From Ignavibacteriales bacterium (lineage in GTDB: Bacteria; Bacteroidota; Ignavibacteria; Ignavibacteriales; Ignavibacteriaceae), in the NCBI GenBank assembly GCA_016700155.1, contig CP065001.1, positions 4,537,369 to 4,601,368 on the forward strand: 64,000 nt of DNA, given 5' to 3'. Position 1 is the stretch's first letter; every line of letters begins with the position of its first letter. Positions 53,472-62,587 of the stretch are shown here, piece by piece. Position numbers and translations under genes: made by a program. Below the pieces are notes generated by a model. The model did not search any database. It had not been told where the DNA came from and saw only the letters and a program-made list of their open reading frames with translations.

Positions 53472-53693
53472 TTATTCTCTCACTGCTCCAGTCTTCAACC
53501 ATTTCTCTCTTCTCAGTGCATCCTGCCTATTTTCAAAATCTTCTTTGTAGATCAGTTTCCAGTTAGTTCCTCTTTTAGTCCAGAAGGATAATGATTTGTC
53601 GTTATGTTCATTTAATCGTTTATCCAGCTCTTTGGTCATACAGGTATAATGATATCCTTCTAAACTTTGTATTATATAGACGTAGTATTTCAT
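53472..53693 (-). CDS. GIY-YIG nuclease family protein (small, motif altered)
   Basis: Read from the ATG at 53693 the product is 73 residues: KYYVYIIQSLEGYHY at the N-terminus, then ELDKRLNEHND with the catalytic Arg region, SFWTKRGTNWKLIY and the C-terminal LRREKWLKTGAVRE. This is the compact GIY-YIG/UPF0213 fold. The second half of the GIY-YIG signature is altered: the usual YIG/YTG reads YTC, so activity is doubtful. A longer frame to 53762 only adds tRNA-repeat sequence. The gene sits between two truncated copies of the tRNA-fMet 3' end, which suggests that it travels with them. Confidence 0.75.
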   Translation of the reverse strand: MKYYVYIIQSLEGYHYTCMTKELDKRLNEHNDKSLSFWTKRGTNWKLIYKEDFENRQDALRREKWLKTGAVRE

Positions 53694-53735
53694 TTGTTTA
53701 AAATAAAAAATCCTTCTAAATAAGAATGATTTTTC

Positions 53736-53770
53736 TTTAGTAGCGGGGGCAGGATCCCGCAAAACGGGAT
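53736..53770 (-). repeat. Truncated tRNA-fMet 3'-end copy B with inserted palindrome
   Basis: Plus-strand 53736-53754 (TTTAGTAGCGGGGGCAGGA) is identical to the 3' end and flank of the tRNA. The similarity stops at the hairpin ATCCCG-CAAAA-CGGGAT (53754-53770), at essentially the same T-arm position where copy A has its palindrome. Confidence 0.75.
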
Positions 53771-53827
53771 TTCGTCACTACGTTCCTCAATTTGACAATC
53801 AATTCTACACGGTTACTATTTAAAACT

Positions 53828-53858
53828 AAAAAACCCGACCTGTTGGCCGGGTTTTTAG
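53828..53858. terminator. Terminator downstream of tRNA-fMet
   Basis: AAAACCCG at 53829-53836 pairs with CGGGTTTT around an inner CC/GG stem with one mismatch. It is flanked by A and T tracts, so it can work on either strand. It lies just 3' of the tRNA on the minus strand. Confidence 0.6.
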
Positions 53859-53865
53859 TTTTTAG

Positions 53866-53938
<73 letters not shown>

Positions 53939-54077
53939 ATGTAATTTCTAATTATTAAAGAACGAATTTAATATCAAATTTAAGCCCAAATCATATTTTG
54001 AATTTGGGTTGGCAAATATAGTTAATCTCACTCCGCATGTCAAATAATTCAATGCAAAGCAGAGAATAACCTTAAAC

Positions 54078-54347
54078 TTATCCGTCTATGTTATTAAAAC
54101 TTGATGCCACACCATCCAAAGCCTGCGAGCGGACGTGGATTTCATTAAGTTTCTGGATAAGCCGTAAAATGCCCTTACGTTTTTCTTCAACAAGCTCAGT
54201 CATAAAACCGCTTACCTCGGGCATATTGCATTGATCCAGTACACTTTCATAAAATCTTACCATCGCAGTTTCTTTACGCAATGCTTCATTGAGCATTGCA
54301 CAGGTATTTCTGCAGGCGTGCATACATTTTATTTCATTCTTTTCCAT
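54078..54347 (-). CDS. Hypothetical Cys-rich helical protein at the end of the kor operon
   Basis: The 89-residue protein is read from the ATG at 54347, which has GAGG six bases upstream; a longer frame to 54383 lacks a ribosome site. It is all helical with CMHACRNTCAMLNEALRKE at the N-terminus and RFYESVLDQC, recalling the ferritin-like DUF2383/DUF4439 helix pairs, but no family is certain. Three or four cysteines in the first half could bind metal. It directly follows korC and may be cotranscribed with it. Confidence 0.65.
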   Translation of the reverse strand: MEKNEIKCMHACRNTCAMLNEALRKETAMVRFYESVLDQCNMPEVSGFMTELVEEKRKGILRLIQKLNEIHVRSQALDGVASSFNNIDG

Positions 54348-54383
54348 ATTAAACCTCATTGGTAATGAGCTGTTATAGTGCAA

Positions 54384-54947
54384 TTAAACTGTTATATGTT
54401 CTGATAATCTGGCTAATTCCTGACCGCGCATCAAAGCTTTTTCATTTACAGGTATTAAATGATGATGTCTTTCAGGAAGAACTTTTTTAAGTGCGTTGAG
54501 AATCGTTTCAATTTTTACTAATGGTCTTTTTTCAAGGAATGCACCGACCATAATCATATTAGCAACCTGTTTTTTATTCAGCTTCTGTGCTTCTTCAATT
54601 GCCGGTATGCTGATTACTTCAATGTCTGTTCTTGAAGGCGGAGTAATGATTGTCGATTTTTCATACATCAATAATCCGTTTGATTTTAAAAACGGTTCAA
54701 ACTTTTCGAGTGAAGGCTGATTAAGAATAATTCCCGAATCAAATACCGAAACCATAGGGGAACTTATTCTTGAATCAGAAACAATCACTGTACAGTTTGC
54801 TGTTCCTCCGCGCATTTCGGGTCCGTATGAAGGCATCCAGCTAACTTCTTTATTTTCCATCATTGCCGAGTAAGCAATAATTTGTCCCATAGACAGAACA
54901 CCTTGTCCTCCGAATCCGGCAAAAATTATTTCATGAGCTTTTTGCAT
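54384..54947 (-). CDS. korC: 2-oxoacid:ferredoxin oxidoreductase, gamma subunit
   Basis: The 187-residue subunit is read from the ATG at 54947, supported by GAGG seven bases upstream; the frame extends to 54989 without a ribosome site. The N-terminal EIIFAGFGGQGVLSMGQII is the hallmark of the POR gamma domain, followed by SYGPEMRGGTANC. In KorABCD-type enzymes this subunit completes the coenzyme A/TPP catalytic core. The gene order korD-korA-korB-korC with short gaps is a standard operon for 2-oxoglutarate:ferredoxin oxidoreductase. The exact 2-oxoacid (2-oxoglutarate or branched chain) is not certain. Confidence 0.9.
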   Translation of the reverse strand: MQKAHEIIFAGFGGQGVLSMGQIIAYSAMMENKEVSWMPSYGPEMRGGTANCTVIVSDSRISSPMVSVFDSGIILNQPSLEKFEPFLKSNGLLMYEKSTIITPPSRTDIEVISIPAIEEAQKLNKKQVANMIMVGAFLEKRPLVKIETILNALKKVLPERHHHLIPVNEKALMRGQELARLSEHITV

Positions 54948-54972
54948 TTCTGTTTCCTCTTTAAACTTTTTG

Positions 54973-55755
54973 TTATGCTTTTTCTGCAACCGGAACTTTT
55001 AAATCTCCAAGCGGATAAGCTGCAAACATTTTTTCATCGAGCCAGGTTATACACTCTTTAGGTGTCATCTTCCATCCTGACGGACAGTTAGAAACAACTT
55101 CAATGAAGCATGTACCTTTTTTTTGTTTCTGATACTCGAAAGAATTTATTAATGCTTTTTTCAATTTACGAACAGCATTTGGAGTGTGAACAGCTTGTCG
55201 TGTTATATAATAAGCTCCAGGAAGCTGAACAAGTAAATCAGAGATCTTTAATGGATGTCCAATTGCTTCACTGCTTCTTCCGTAGGGTGATGTTGATGTA
55301 ACCTGACCAAGTAATGTAGTAGGTGCCATTTGACCACCGGTCATTCCGTAAATTCCGTTGTTGATGAATATCATTAAAATGTTTTCACCACGGTTAACTG
55401 TGTGTATTGTTTCTGCTGTACCGATTGCTGCAAGGTCACCGTCACCCTGATATGAGAAAACGAATTTATCAGGAAGAACTCTTTTAACTCCTGTTGCAAC
55501 TGCGCTTGCTCTTCCGTGCGCAGCTTCCTGCATATCGATTCCCATATAGTGATATGCAAATACCGAACATCCAACCGGTGCAACGCCTATTGTCTTATCT
55601 TCTATTCCGAGTTCCTGAATTACTTCCATCAAAACTCTGTGAACAACACTATGTCCGCAGCCGGGACAATAGTGGAAGGGAACATCTGTTAATGTTGATG
55701 GTCTTTCATAAACAACTTCAAGACCGTCTAAAATATTTTCAGTTTGTTTTTCCAT
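54973..55755 (-). CDS. korB: 2-oxoacid:ferredoxin oxidoreductase, beta subunit (TPP-binding)
   Basis: The 260-residue protein is read from the ATG at 55755 with AGGA upstream. The HYCPGCGHSVVHRVLMEV motif binds the [4Fe-4S] cluster. The TPP-Mg site is SYQGDGDLAAIGTAET followed by INNGIYGMTGGQMAPTT, and GRSSEAIGHPLKI is typical of the 2-oxoglutarate/KGOR branch. It oxidatively decarboxylates a 2-oxoacid to acyl-CoA, reducing ferredoxin, and can run in reverse in the reductive TCA cycle. It starts 4 bp after korA stops. Confidence 0.93.
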   Translation of the reverse strand: MEKQTENILDGLEVVYERPSTLTDVPFHYCPGCGHSVVHRVLMEVIQELGIEDKTIGVAPVGCSVFAYHYMGIDMQEAAHGRASAVATGVKRVLPDKFVFSYQGDGDLAAIGTAETIHTVNRGENILMIFINNGIYGMTGGQMAPTTLLGQVTSTSPYGRSSEAIGHPLKISDLLVQLPGAYYITRQAVHTPNAVRKLKKALINSFEYQKQKKGTCFIEVVSNCPSGWKMTPKECITWLDEKMFAAYPLGDLKVPVAEKA

Positions 55756-55759
55756 TTTA

Positions 55760-56851
55760 TTAATCCTGGCTAATACTTTGTTTTTCAATAATTGATTCTA
55801 TCTCGGCCAAAACATCTTCGGGTGATGTTATCATTCCGCCCATTCTTCCTTTAAAGTAAACGGGAACTTTCCCGTTAACAGCGAGACGAACATCTTCAAC
55901 CATTTGTCCTGCATTCATTTCAACAACCAGCATAAAGTTTACTTTTTCTGCAAGGTCGGCAATTACTTTGTAAGGATATGGATAAAGTGTTATTGGTCTA
56001 AGCAATCCTGCTTTGATTCCTTTTTCTCTTGCAAGGTCAACAGCTTTCTGGCAAACTCTTGCAGATAATCCAAACGCGACTAATAATACTTCGGCATCAT
56101 CTGTTGCAAATTCTTCAAATCGAACTTCTTTCTGAATTGCTTCATACTTTGCCTGAAGCTCAAGATTAACCTGTTCCATTTTTTCAGGCTGAATGAAAAG
56201 TGATGTTATATAATTACTTTTTCTGTCAGCTGGTTTTCCTGTTGTTGCCCAGGGTGTTGCAACTTTTGGTAAAGAGCCTTCTTCAGGAAGAACTACTTTT
56301 TCCATCATTTGTCCAAGAGCACCATCAGCTAATATCATTGCCGGGTTGCGGTATTTTTCTGCGAGACGAAATCCTTCAAAAACAAAATCAGCCATTTCCT
56401 GAACTGATGAAGGTGCTAAAACTATAAGATGATAATCACCGTGTCCACCGCCTTTAACAGCCTGGAAATAATCTCCCTGTGAAGGTTGAATTGTTCCGAG
56501 TCCCGGACCGCCGCGTACTACGTTAACAACCAGACATGGCAACTGTGCACATGCGATGTATGATAAACCTTCCTGCATCAAACTTATTCCAGGGCTTGAT
56601 GAAGAAGTCATAGCTCTTGCGCCAGCACCAGCAGCACCGTAAATCATGTTTATTGATGCGACTTCACTTTCTGCCTGAAGTACTATTCCTTTTCTTTTAG
56701 GAATTTCAACTTCGAAGTATTCAAGTATTTCGGATTGAGGTGTAATCGGGTATCCGAAATAAGCATCCATATCCGCACGGATAGCAGCTTCAGCAAGAGC
56801 TTCGTTGCCTTTCATCAGGCGGACATTATCTTTATTAACTTTTGTTTCCAT
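55760..56851 (-). CDS. korA: 2-oxoacid:ferredoxin oxidoreductase, alpha subunit
   Basis: The 363-residue subunit has the pyrimidine-binding domain beginning RLMKGNEALAEAAIRADMDAYFGYPITPQSEI, here cited by its key FGYPITPQSE core. ESEVASINMIYGAAGAGARAMTSSSSPG follows (core AGARAMTSSSSPG), then a transketolase C-terminal domain with LLRPITLYPYP. These patterns match KorA/VorB. It pairs with korB to form the TPP site. It starts 20 bp after korD ends. Confidence 0.93.
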   Translation of the reverse strand: METKVNKDNVRLMKGNEALAEAAIRADMDAYFGYPITPQSEILEYFEVEIPKRKGIVLQAESEVASINMIYGAAGAGARAMTSSSSPGISLMQEGLSYIACAQLPCLVVNVVRGGPGLGTIQPSQGDYFQAVKGGGHGDYHLIVLAPSSVQEMADFVFEGFRLAEKYRNPAMILADGALGQMMEKVVLPEEGSLPKVATPWATTGKPADRKSNYITSLFIQPEKMEQVNLELQAKYEAIQKEVRFEEFATDDAEVLLVAFGLSARVCQKAVDLAREKGIKAGLLRPITLYPYPYKVIADLAEKVNFMLVVEMNAGQMVEDVRLAVNGKVPVYFKGRMGGMITSPEDVLAEIESIIEKQSISQD

Positions 56852-56871
56852 TATAAACCTTTAAAAATTTT

Positions 56872-57120
56872 TTAACCGATTGTAATTGTCTTTGCTTCTT
56901 TTTTTGCTTTCGGCTGCCTGTAAACAGTTATTGCTGCGTCAGGACAAACAAGCGCACAATTAACACAACCGGTGCAAGCATCATTTATCAGTTCAACATA
57001 ACGGTAACCGTTAGCGTTGATATGATTTGATAAGCCAAGGCTTTCCTGCGGGCATGCAATAATACAAAGTTCACATCCTTTGCAAATTACTCCGTTAATG
57101 ACTACTGTTCCTTTGACCAT
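56872..57120 (-). CDS. korD: 2-oxoacid:ferredoxin oxidoreductase, delta subunit (2[4Fe-4S])
   Basis: The 82-residue ferredoxin-like protein has two CxxCxxCxxxCP motifs, CKGCELCIIACP (about 13-24) and CTGCVNCALVCP (about 49-60), each ligating a [4Fe-4S] cluster. It passes electrons from the catalytic core to free ferredoxin. First gene of the kor operon. Confidence 0.93.
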   Translation of the reverse strand: MVKGTVVINGVICKGCELCIIACPQESLGLSNHINANGYRYVELINDACTGCVNCALVCPDAAITVYRQPKAKKEAKTITIG

Positions 57121-57344
57121 TTTATAAGCCTGTTTAAAAGTGGTTAATTCATTCTATTATACCCGAAATTGACAATATATATGCCAGTAAACAGAAATTG
57201 CGTTTAATGAATGCTAAAGCGTTAAAAGTTCAACAAATGCTTCGGGCTTTTGCCATTATTAAGAAGAGGATTTAGTGGATTTTTTACTTTCGGGAATGAT
57301 TAAATCAATCAGCAAAAATTATGATTTGTATACAATTTCTACAT

Positions 57345-57378
57345 AAAGAAAAGAGGACCAGTTAATTGCTGATCCTCT
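57345..57378 (-). terminator. Terminator after the thioester alpha-2-macroglobulin gene
   Basis: On the minus strand, AGAGGATCAG (57378-57369) pairs with CTGGTCCTCT (57361-57352), one mismatch, followed by a T-rich tract. It lies 41 bp after the stop codon at 57419. Confidence 0.75.
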
Positions 57379-57418
57379 CTGTGTTAAGCTTTTATTTGAT
57401 AAATATTAATTGAAATAA

Positions 57419-60400
57419 TTATTCATTATTGTCGAGTATAACTATTTCTGAGGGCTCACTCACACCATTCATTTCAGGATAATACATCAGGTAGCCCTGC
57501 GCTGAAGGTATGGAATAGTATCCAGGTATCTGCGCCTTAATAATGTACGAGAATTCCATCTGGGATTTTGTTCGTGTAACAAAGAACGCCACTTTTTCAT
57601 CACGCACTTCACGGTCAGCGTAAGTCCATCTCCATGGTCTGTGATAGTAGTAGTTATAATATTTGTAATCATCTTCATCTTTTATAAAATAGTCATCAGA
57701 ATTTTTTATTACTTCAAAACCTGACGGAAGCAGATCTTCAAGAATAAAATAATCGTTATCCTCTATTTTACTTTCAACAAAAGTTTTAACAAAAATTTCC
57801 TGACCCGATTTTATGTATCCATCAAAATATTCTTTTTCATAAACAATTCTGTCGCCATCCTGAACCAGAGAAAGCACATAGTATTCTTTTGTAATCCTGA
57901 ATGCAGAACTCTTCGCGGCGGCTCTGTAATCGGTTGAGTAGTACTCATTGATTGATGAAAAGTATAAAGACCCTTTACCGGATTTTACTATTCTTACTTT
58001 GTTTTTTCCTTTCACAAGAAATTTATCTTCACCGGATATTCTTATAGTTTTTGTTGCAGCATAAACATCCTTCTCAGAAATATCACCCGAGGCAACCTGC
58101 CTATTGTTTATGAATACTGTGTAAGTATAATCAGGATCAAGTTCATTTGTGATTTTAAGATAGTCAGTCAACGCAAAAATAACTGATGCTGTTTCCTGTG
58201 TCGATCTCCATGAAAATCCATGCTTCTGCTGAAGCATCCATCTTACAGCCTTTACAATTATTTTATTTTCCGGAAATGTTTTCAGTAAAGCTTTAACAGA
58301 AAATGCTGTTGATTGAACTTTATCCTCCTGCCAGTTATAGTGCCATTGTTTTCCACCCCAGTGGGCGGTATTGGAGTCCTCCTCAACCATACTAATTAAT
58401 TTTGCGCTCAGTTCCTCAGCAATGCTTTTTTCATTAAGAAGTAAAGCTGTTTCAATCAACAACGAAAGTGAGTAGGAATTAAGATTCTTCTTTGATAGAA
58501 TTCTTAGTAGTTCTTTTTCATTATCACTCAATTCACTTTTTCCCGCCGCAGCTTTGGTGAACGAGTAAAGCATATAAGTTAAAGTTGTTTCGTCATTCTG
58601 TGAATAGTTTTGGATTTGTGATTTTAAATTCATCAAACCTTTTTCAATCACATCGTCTTTAATATAGAAACCAGCCTGTTTGGCAAGTGATAACCCATAT
58701 ACAACATACGCAGTCATATAAGGATGGGTCTGATCATTTGTCCACCAGCCCCAGCCGCCGTCACTATGCTGGAAACTGTAGAGACGTTTTAATCCTGATT
58801 CCACCATCTTAGGCAATTCTTTTAACAACTCAGATTTTATCTGAACATTTAATGCTTTAAAAGTATTTGCAACGACTAATGTTGGAAGGAAGCGGCTCAT
58901 AGTCTGTTCAACGCATCCGTATGGATAACCGGCAAGATCATTAAGAGCACTGAGTAATGTTCCGGATAGTGAAGGATTAATATTGAACGAAAACTTTGCA
59001 GTTCTCAGATCGACGTTTTCCGGGATGGTGAATTCATACTCGGCATCCTTGTACTCGTCATTAAAATCAAACACAAGTGGTTTAATCTGTTTAATACCTT
59101 CAGGCAGAACAGGTACTGTAAGTTTTACGGCATCCGATTCTTCATTTGTCAATGCTTCTGCTATTAATATTGCATTACCAATCGGTTCAGTTACTTTGAT
59201 GTTCCAGTCAATCCGCAGCTCAGAATTTTTATTGATTTCAATTTCATAATAATTTTTACCGGGAATAAATTCCGATTGAGTTTTACCTGAGTTTATCTTT
59301 GATCCGGCAAGATGAATGTTCTCACCTTTGAATGAAATTTTCACAAGTTTTTTTGTGTCAAGATAATTGTGAACTATTGTGGATATTGTAAGCTCATCAT
59401 TCTTTCTGAAGAAACGGGGAGTTTCCATTCTTACAAGCAGATCTTTTCTTGATATGAACTTATTAACCTTTTGTCCGACCGAAGTATTTTTAGTTACACC
59501 GCGAACTGTTGTTCTCCAGGTTGTAAGGTTATCAGGAATTTTAAATTCAACAATTGCTTTGCCTTCATTATTTGTTTTGACTGAAGGCAGCCAGATTAAT
59601 GCATCAACAAAGTTTGAACGGACTTCCGCATTTACATAATCATCTTTCTGGCGTTCCTCCATATCAGAACGTTTTTTAAGATCTCCCGCCATTTCAAGTT
59701 TTGGCGAAGGAGGTGCGAGACTCATTGCAAATCCACTCGCGTCAGATTCGAAAGTCATCTCATTTATTTGCAGAACATTCTCGTCAACTTCAAAGTTATG
59801 TTTGAAGTTTCCTTTCACCTTAACCTTTCCGGCAGAAATGAATCCGTTCGTACCGGAGAAAACAAAAATTTCATAAGATTCCTCTGCAATATTCCTGAAT
59901 GAATAACTGCCTGTGGAATCGGTTCTTGCGGAATAAAATCTTTCATTGTTGCTTAGCAGAACAATTATGTTTGAAGCGGCTTCATCGGAATTAATATACT
60001 TTACCTTACCTGAAAGATTGCCGTGATAATTTCTGTTATCATTATCCGCTTTATCAAAAAAGTTTTTATCAATGAATGTTGCTTTCCTGCTTGTGCTGCT
60101 GAAATAGTTATACTGATTTGAACTCATTGTTGATACTGGAGAAAAAACCGGCGCGTAAAAAAAGTTTTGAATATCCTGAGCCGGATCTTCTTTAATAGCG
60201 TAGATACTTTCATCTATAATTCCAAAAGAAAGTTCAGTATCACGTACAGGATTTCCCAACTGATCCTTTACAGTAATATTATAAAAAGCAGTTTCTCCGG
60301 GTTTATATTCTGACTTTGATGGCGTGAGTTCGACATTCAATAATTTGTCCTTTGCAAGTACACCGATAAGTTTTGATGTGTTGTAAAGCTGCTTCTCTTT

Positions 60401-62398
60401 AAAGAATGTAATGGAAATATTAAAACCGGGAACAAACTTATCATCCAGTTTTTCACTAATGCTGAATGAATTATTCTCAGCATAAACTTTTTTGTATTTA
60501 ATTATATGACCTGATTCATAACTAAGCAGTAATTCCATTCCGGAATGAGGTAGGAAAACAATAGCCTTTAAACTATCGCCTTTGTCGTAAGAATCTTTAT
60601 CTGTGATTATTTCAAGTCCGTAACTGGTTTTAGTGTAGTAGTAGTTATAAAAATTTCCGGCATAAAACGAACCGCTTGAAGTAATTCTTCTGTCTTTAAA
60701 ATCAACTGCGGAAACAGTAAACCTGTAATGACCTTCCAAACCACTATCAGTAAAAAAAGAAATTACGGCTTTGCCATTCCTGTCTGTTCTGCCTTTAAGT
60801 TTTTTAAATAATTCATCGCTGCTTCCGCTGTTTTGCTTATCAGGGAAATAAACAAATACTTCGAAATCCGATTCAACAGGTATATCGTTGAAATCCGCAG
60901 TGTTGATTCTTATTGATGCCTTTTCGCCGGGCGAATAAAGATATTTTTCAGAACTTGTGAATAATGAAAAACTTCCTCTTGTCACAAATGCTTCTGATGA
61001 ACCTGTTATTGCACGCCTTGATTGATCAGTTACCTCAGCTTTAATTGTATAAACATAGTCAGCATCAGTGTTATTGTCGGCGTCAAAAGCAAAATGGAAT
61101 TCACCGTTCCCGTCAAACTCACCATCAATTTGTTTTATTAGTTGTTCATTATAACCATAATAACGGTAGTAGTTTTTGTAGAACCATGCGTATTCACTCC
61201 AATACCACCATGGTCTCCAGAAATTTTTTCTGAAAATGTTGAGTTTTACTTTAGCATTCATTACAGGTGAGCCGAAATAATAATCAGCAGTAACTTTGCC
61301 GGTTATCTCATCGCCGCTTGCATAACTTCCAAGCCCGGTTTCCACTTTAACAGAGTATTCGGGTTTTTTGTATTCTTCAACACTGAACACTCCCTGGTAA
61401 CTTGAATTGGAATTATTTATAGTTATAAAATAATCGCCGAGGTCGGCTTCTTCGTCGAGAATAAAATCAAAATTTATTGTACCAAACTCATTAGTCTTTA
61501 TTGCCTGGTTAAAAACTTCTTTGTTCTTTGGAGATCGAATTGAAACGGAGAATTCTTCATTAACAAGATTTAAAAATTCATTTCCGTTTTTATTCCTGAT
61601 AATGGCTTTTACAAATACTTCCTGACCAGGTCTGTAAACAGGCTGGTTTGTATAGATATAAGCCGTTGAATTATTTTCTCTGCCGCTATTAAAATAAAAA
61701 TACGGGTCACTTAATATTGTTTCTGTTTTGGTCTTTGCGATAAGAAGTGGATGAGTTACGTCAGTGTTCTCGATCTTTACGTACATTAATCCATCATCAT
61801 CCGAATAAACACTCTGCAGGAGTTTATTATCTCCATAGATTTTTAGCTCTGCATCGTTAATGAACTTTCCGGTTTTTGAATCAGCGGCAAATGCAAGAAT
61901 TTCTTTTCCTGAATTTTTATAAACAAGAGAAAGATCACTGACAACGATTCCGCAGTAAGCTGTCCAGTCACCTCGTAGTGCCTGAAGAATATAAATACCC
62001 GGCTCATCAACTTTACCAATGTTGATTGACTGATAGTTATAGTCGCTGCCTTTTATTTTTCCTGTCCATTCTTTAATAAGACTTGTATGCTTTAACAATA
62101 TTTCTTTATTGCTGCCCCAGATATCGAAAGAATACCTTGAAGTATTCATATCCGCAGCAGAGAAGAATTTTTCCACATCATTTATTCTAATCAGCCGGTA
62201 TTTGAAAGATAAATTCCTCTTTGAATAAGAATAGATGTTGACTGCTGCATCACTCCCCGGTGAAAATGTAGTGTTGTTATAAAGGTAAAAATATTCATAA
62301 TCATCTGATGTCATCAGATTTGAATTTCCCAACACCAATGGAATAAAAAATATCAGGAATATTTTAAATCCATTTGATAATATTTTTATGTCTTTCAT
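57419..62398 (-). CDS. Alpha-2-macroglobulin family protein with intact thioester motif
   Basis: The 1659-residue protein has an N-terminal signal peptide (GFKIFLIFFIPLVLG). MG-type beta domains follow, including the MG2 phrase YTNQPVYRPGQEVFVKAIIR, and then a carboxypeptidase-regulatory-like insert (GNLSGKVKYINSDEAASN, about 785). The alpha-2-macroglobulin domain has WLPSVKTNNEGKAIVEFKIP (about 935). The thioester motif YGCVEQTM is at about 1161, followed by the alpha-toroid thioester-containing domain (GGWGWWTNDQTHPYMTAYVV) and a C-terminal MG domain. Such bacterial proteins trap attacking proteases, covalently through the Cys-Gln thioester. GGAG precedes the ATG. No PbpC partner gene is adjacent. 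Confidence 0.92.
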   Translation of the reverse strand: MKDIKILSNGFKIFLIFFIPLVLGNSNLMTSDDYEYFYLYNNTTFSPGSDAAVNIYSYSKRNLSFKYRLIRINDVEKFFSAADMNTSRYSFDIWGSNKEILLKHTSLIKEWTGKIKGSDYNYQSINIGKVDEPGIYILQALRGDWTAYCGIVVSDLSLVYKNSGKEILAFAADSKTGKFINDAELKIYGDNKLLQSVYSDDDGLMYVKIENTDVTHPLLIAKTKTETILSDPYFYFNSGRENNSTAYIYTNQPVYRPGQEVFVKAIIRNKNGNEFLNLVNEEFSVSIRSPKNKEVFNQAIKTNEFGTINFDFILDEEADLGDYFITINNSNSSYQGVFSVEEYKKPEYSVKVETGLGSYASGDEITGKVTADYYFGSPVMNAKVKLNIFRKNFWRPWWYWSEYAWFYKNYYRYYGYNEQLIKQIDGEFDGNGEFHFAFDADNNTDADYVYTIKAEVTDQSRRAITGSSEAFVTRGSFSLFTSSEKYLYSPGEKASIRINTADFNDIPVESDFEVFVYFPDKQNSGSSDELFKKLKGRTDRNGKAVISFFTDSGLEGHYRFTVSAVDFKDRRITSSGSFYAGNFYNYYYTKTSYGLEIITDKDSYDKGDSLKAIVFLPHSGMELLLSYESGHIIKYKKVYAENNSFSISEKLDDKFVPGFNISITFFKEKQLYNTSKLIGVLAKDKLLNVELTPSKSEYKPGETAFYNITVKDQLGNPVRDTELSFGIIDESIYAIKEDPAQDIQNFFYAPVFSPVSTMSSNQYNYFSSTSRKATFIDKNFFDKADNDNRNYHGNLSGKVKYINSDEAASNIIVLLSNNERFYSARTDSTGSYSFRNIAEESYEIFVFSGTNGFISAGKVKVKGNFKHNFEVDENVLQINEMTFESDASGFAMSLAPPSPKLEMAGDLKKRSDMEERQKDDYVNAEVRSNFVDALIWLPSVKTNNEGKAIVEFKIPDNLTTWRTTVRGVTKNTSVGQKVNKFISRKDLLVRMETPRFFRKNDELTISTIVHNYLDTKKLVKISFKGENIHLAGSKINSGKTQSEFIPGKNYYEIEINKNSELRIDWNIKVTEPIGNAILIAEALTNEESDAVKLTVPVLPEGIKQIKPLVFDFNDEYKDAEYEFTIPENVDLRTAKFSFNINPSLSGTLLSALNDLAGYPYGCVEQTMSRFLPTLVVANTFKALNVQIKSELLKELPKMVESGLKRLYSFQHSDGGWGWWTNDQTHPYMTAYVVYGLSLAKQAGFYIKDDVIEKGLMNLKSQIQNYSQNDETTLTYMLYSFTKAAAGKSELSDNEKELLRILSKKNLNSYSLSLLIETALLLNEKSIAEELSAKLISMVEEDSNTAHWGGKQWHYNWQEDKVQSTAFSVKALLKTFPENKIIVKAVRWMLQQKHGFSWRSTQETASVIFALTDYLKITNELDPDYTYTVFINNRQVASGDISEKDVYAATKTIRISGEDKFLVKGKNKVRIVKSGKGSLYFSSINEYYSTDYRAAAKSSAFRITKEYYVLSLVQDGDRIVYEKEYFDGYIKSGQEIFVKTFVESKIEDNDYFILEDLLPSGFEVIKNSDDYFIKDEDDYKYYNYYYHRPWRWTYADREVRDEKVAFFVTRTKSQMEFSYIIKAQIPGYYSIPSAQGYLMYYPEMNGVSEPSEIVILDNNE

Positions 62399-62587
62399 AA
62401 TATTCTCCGTTGTTTTGAACTTATACCATCACTTAATAAAAAAGTGCCCGACTGTTTTTGGTTACGTGAAAATATTATCAATGTTAAAAAATTATTATTT
62501 GATTGCCTTTTTACAGGCTTAGGACTAAATTCAAAAGCAAATTGGGTCATTAAATATCTTAAAACACAAAAATAGGAGAAGCTTAAA

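Noticed and set aside
53317..53550. 77-aa plus-strand frame running from the kinase 3' end through tRNA-derived copy A
   Set aside because: It crosses a tRNA fragment and a palindrome and overlaps two better-supported genes.
57130..57200. Possible sigma-54 or sigma-70 promoter for the kor operon
   Set aside because: On the minus strand TGGCAT-N5-TTGT lacks the required GC at -12, and the TATAAT nearby has no -35 at a workable distance.
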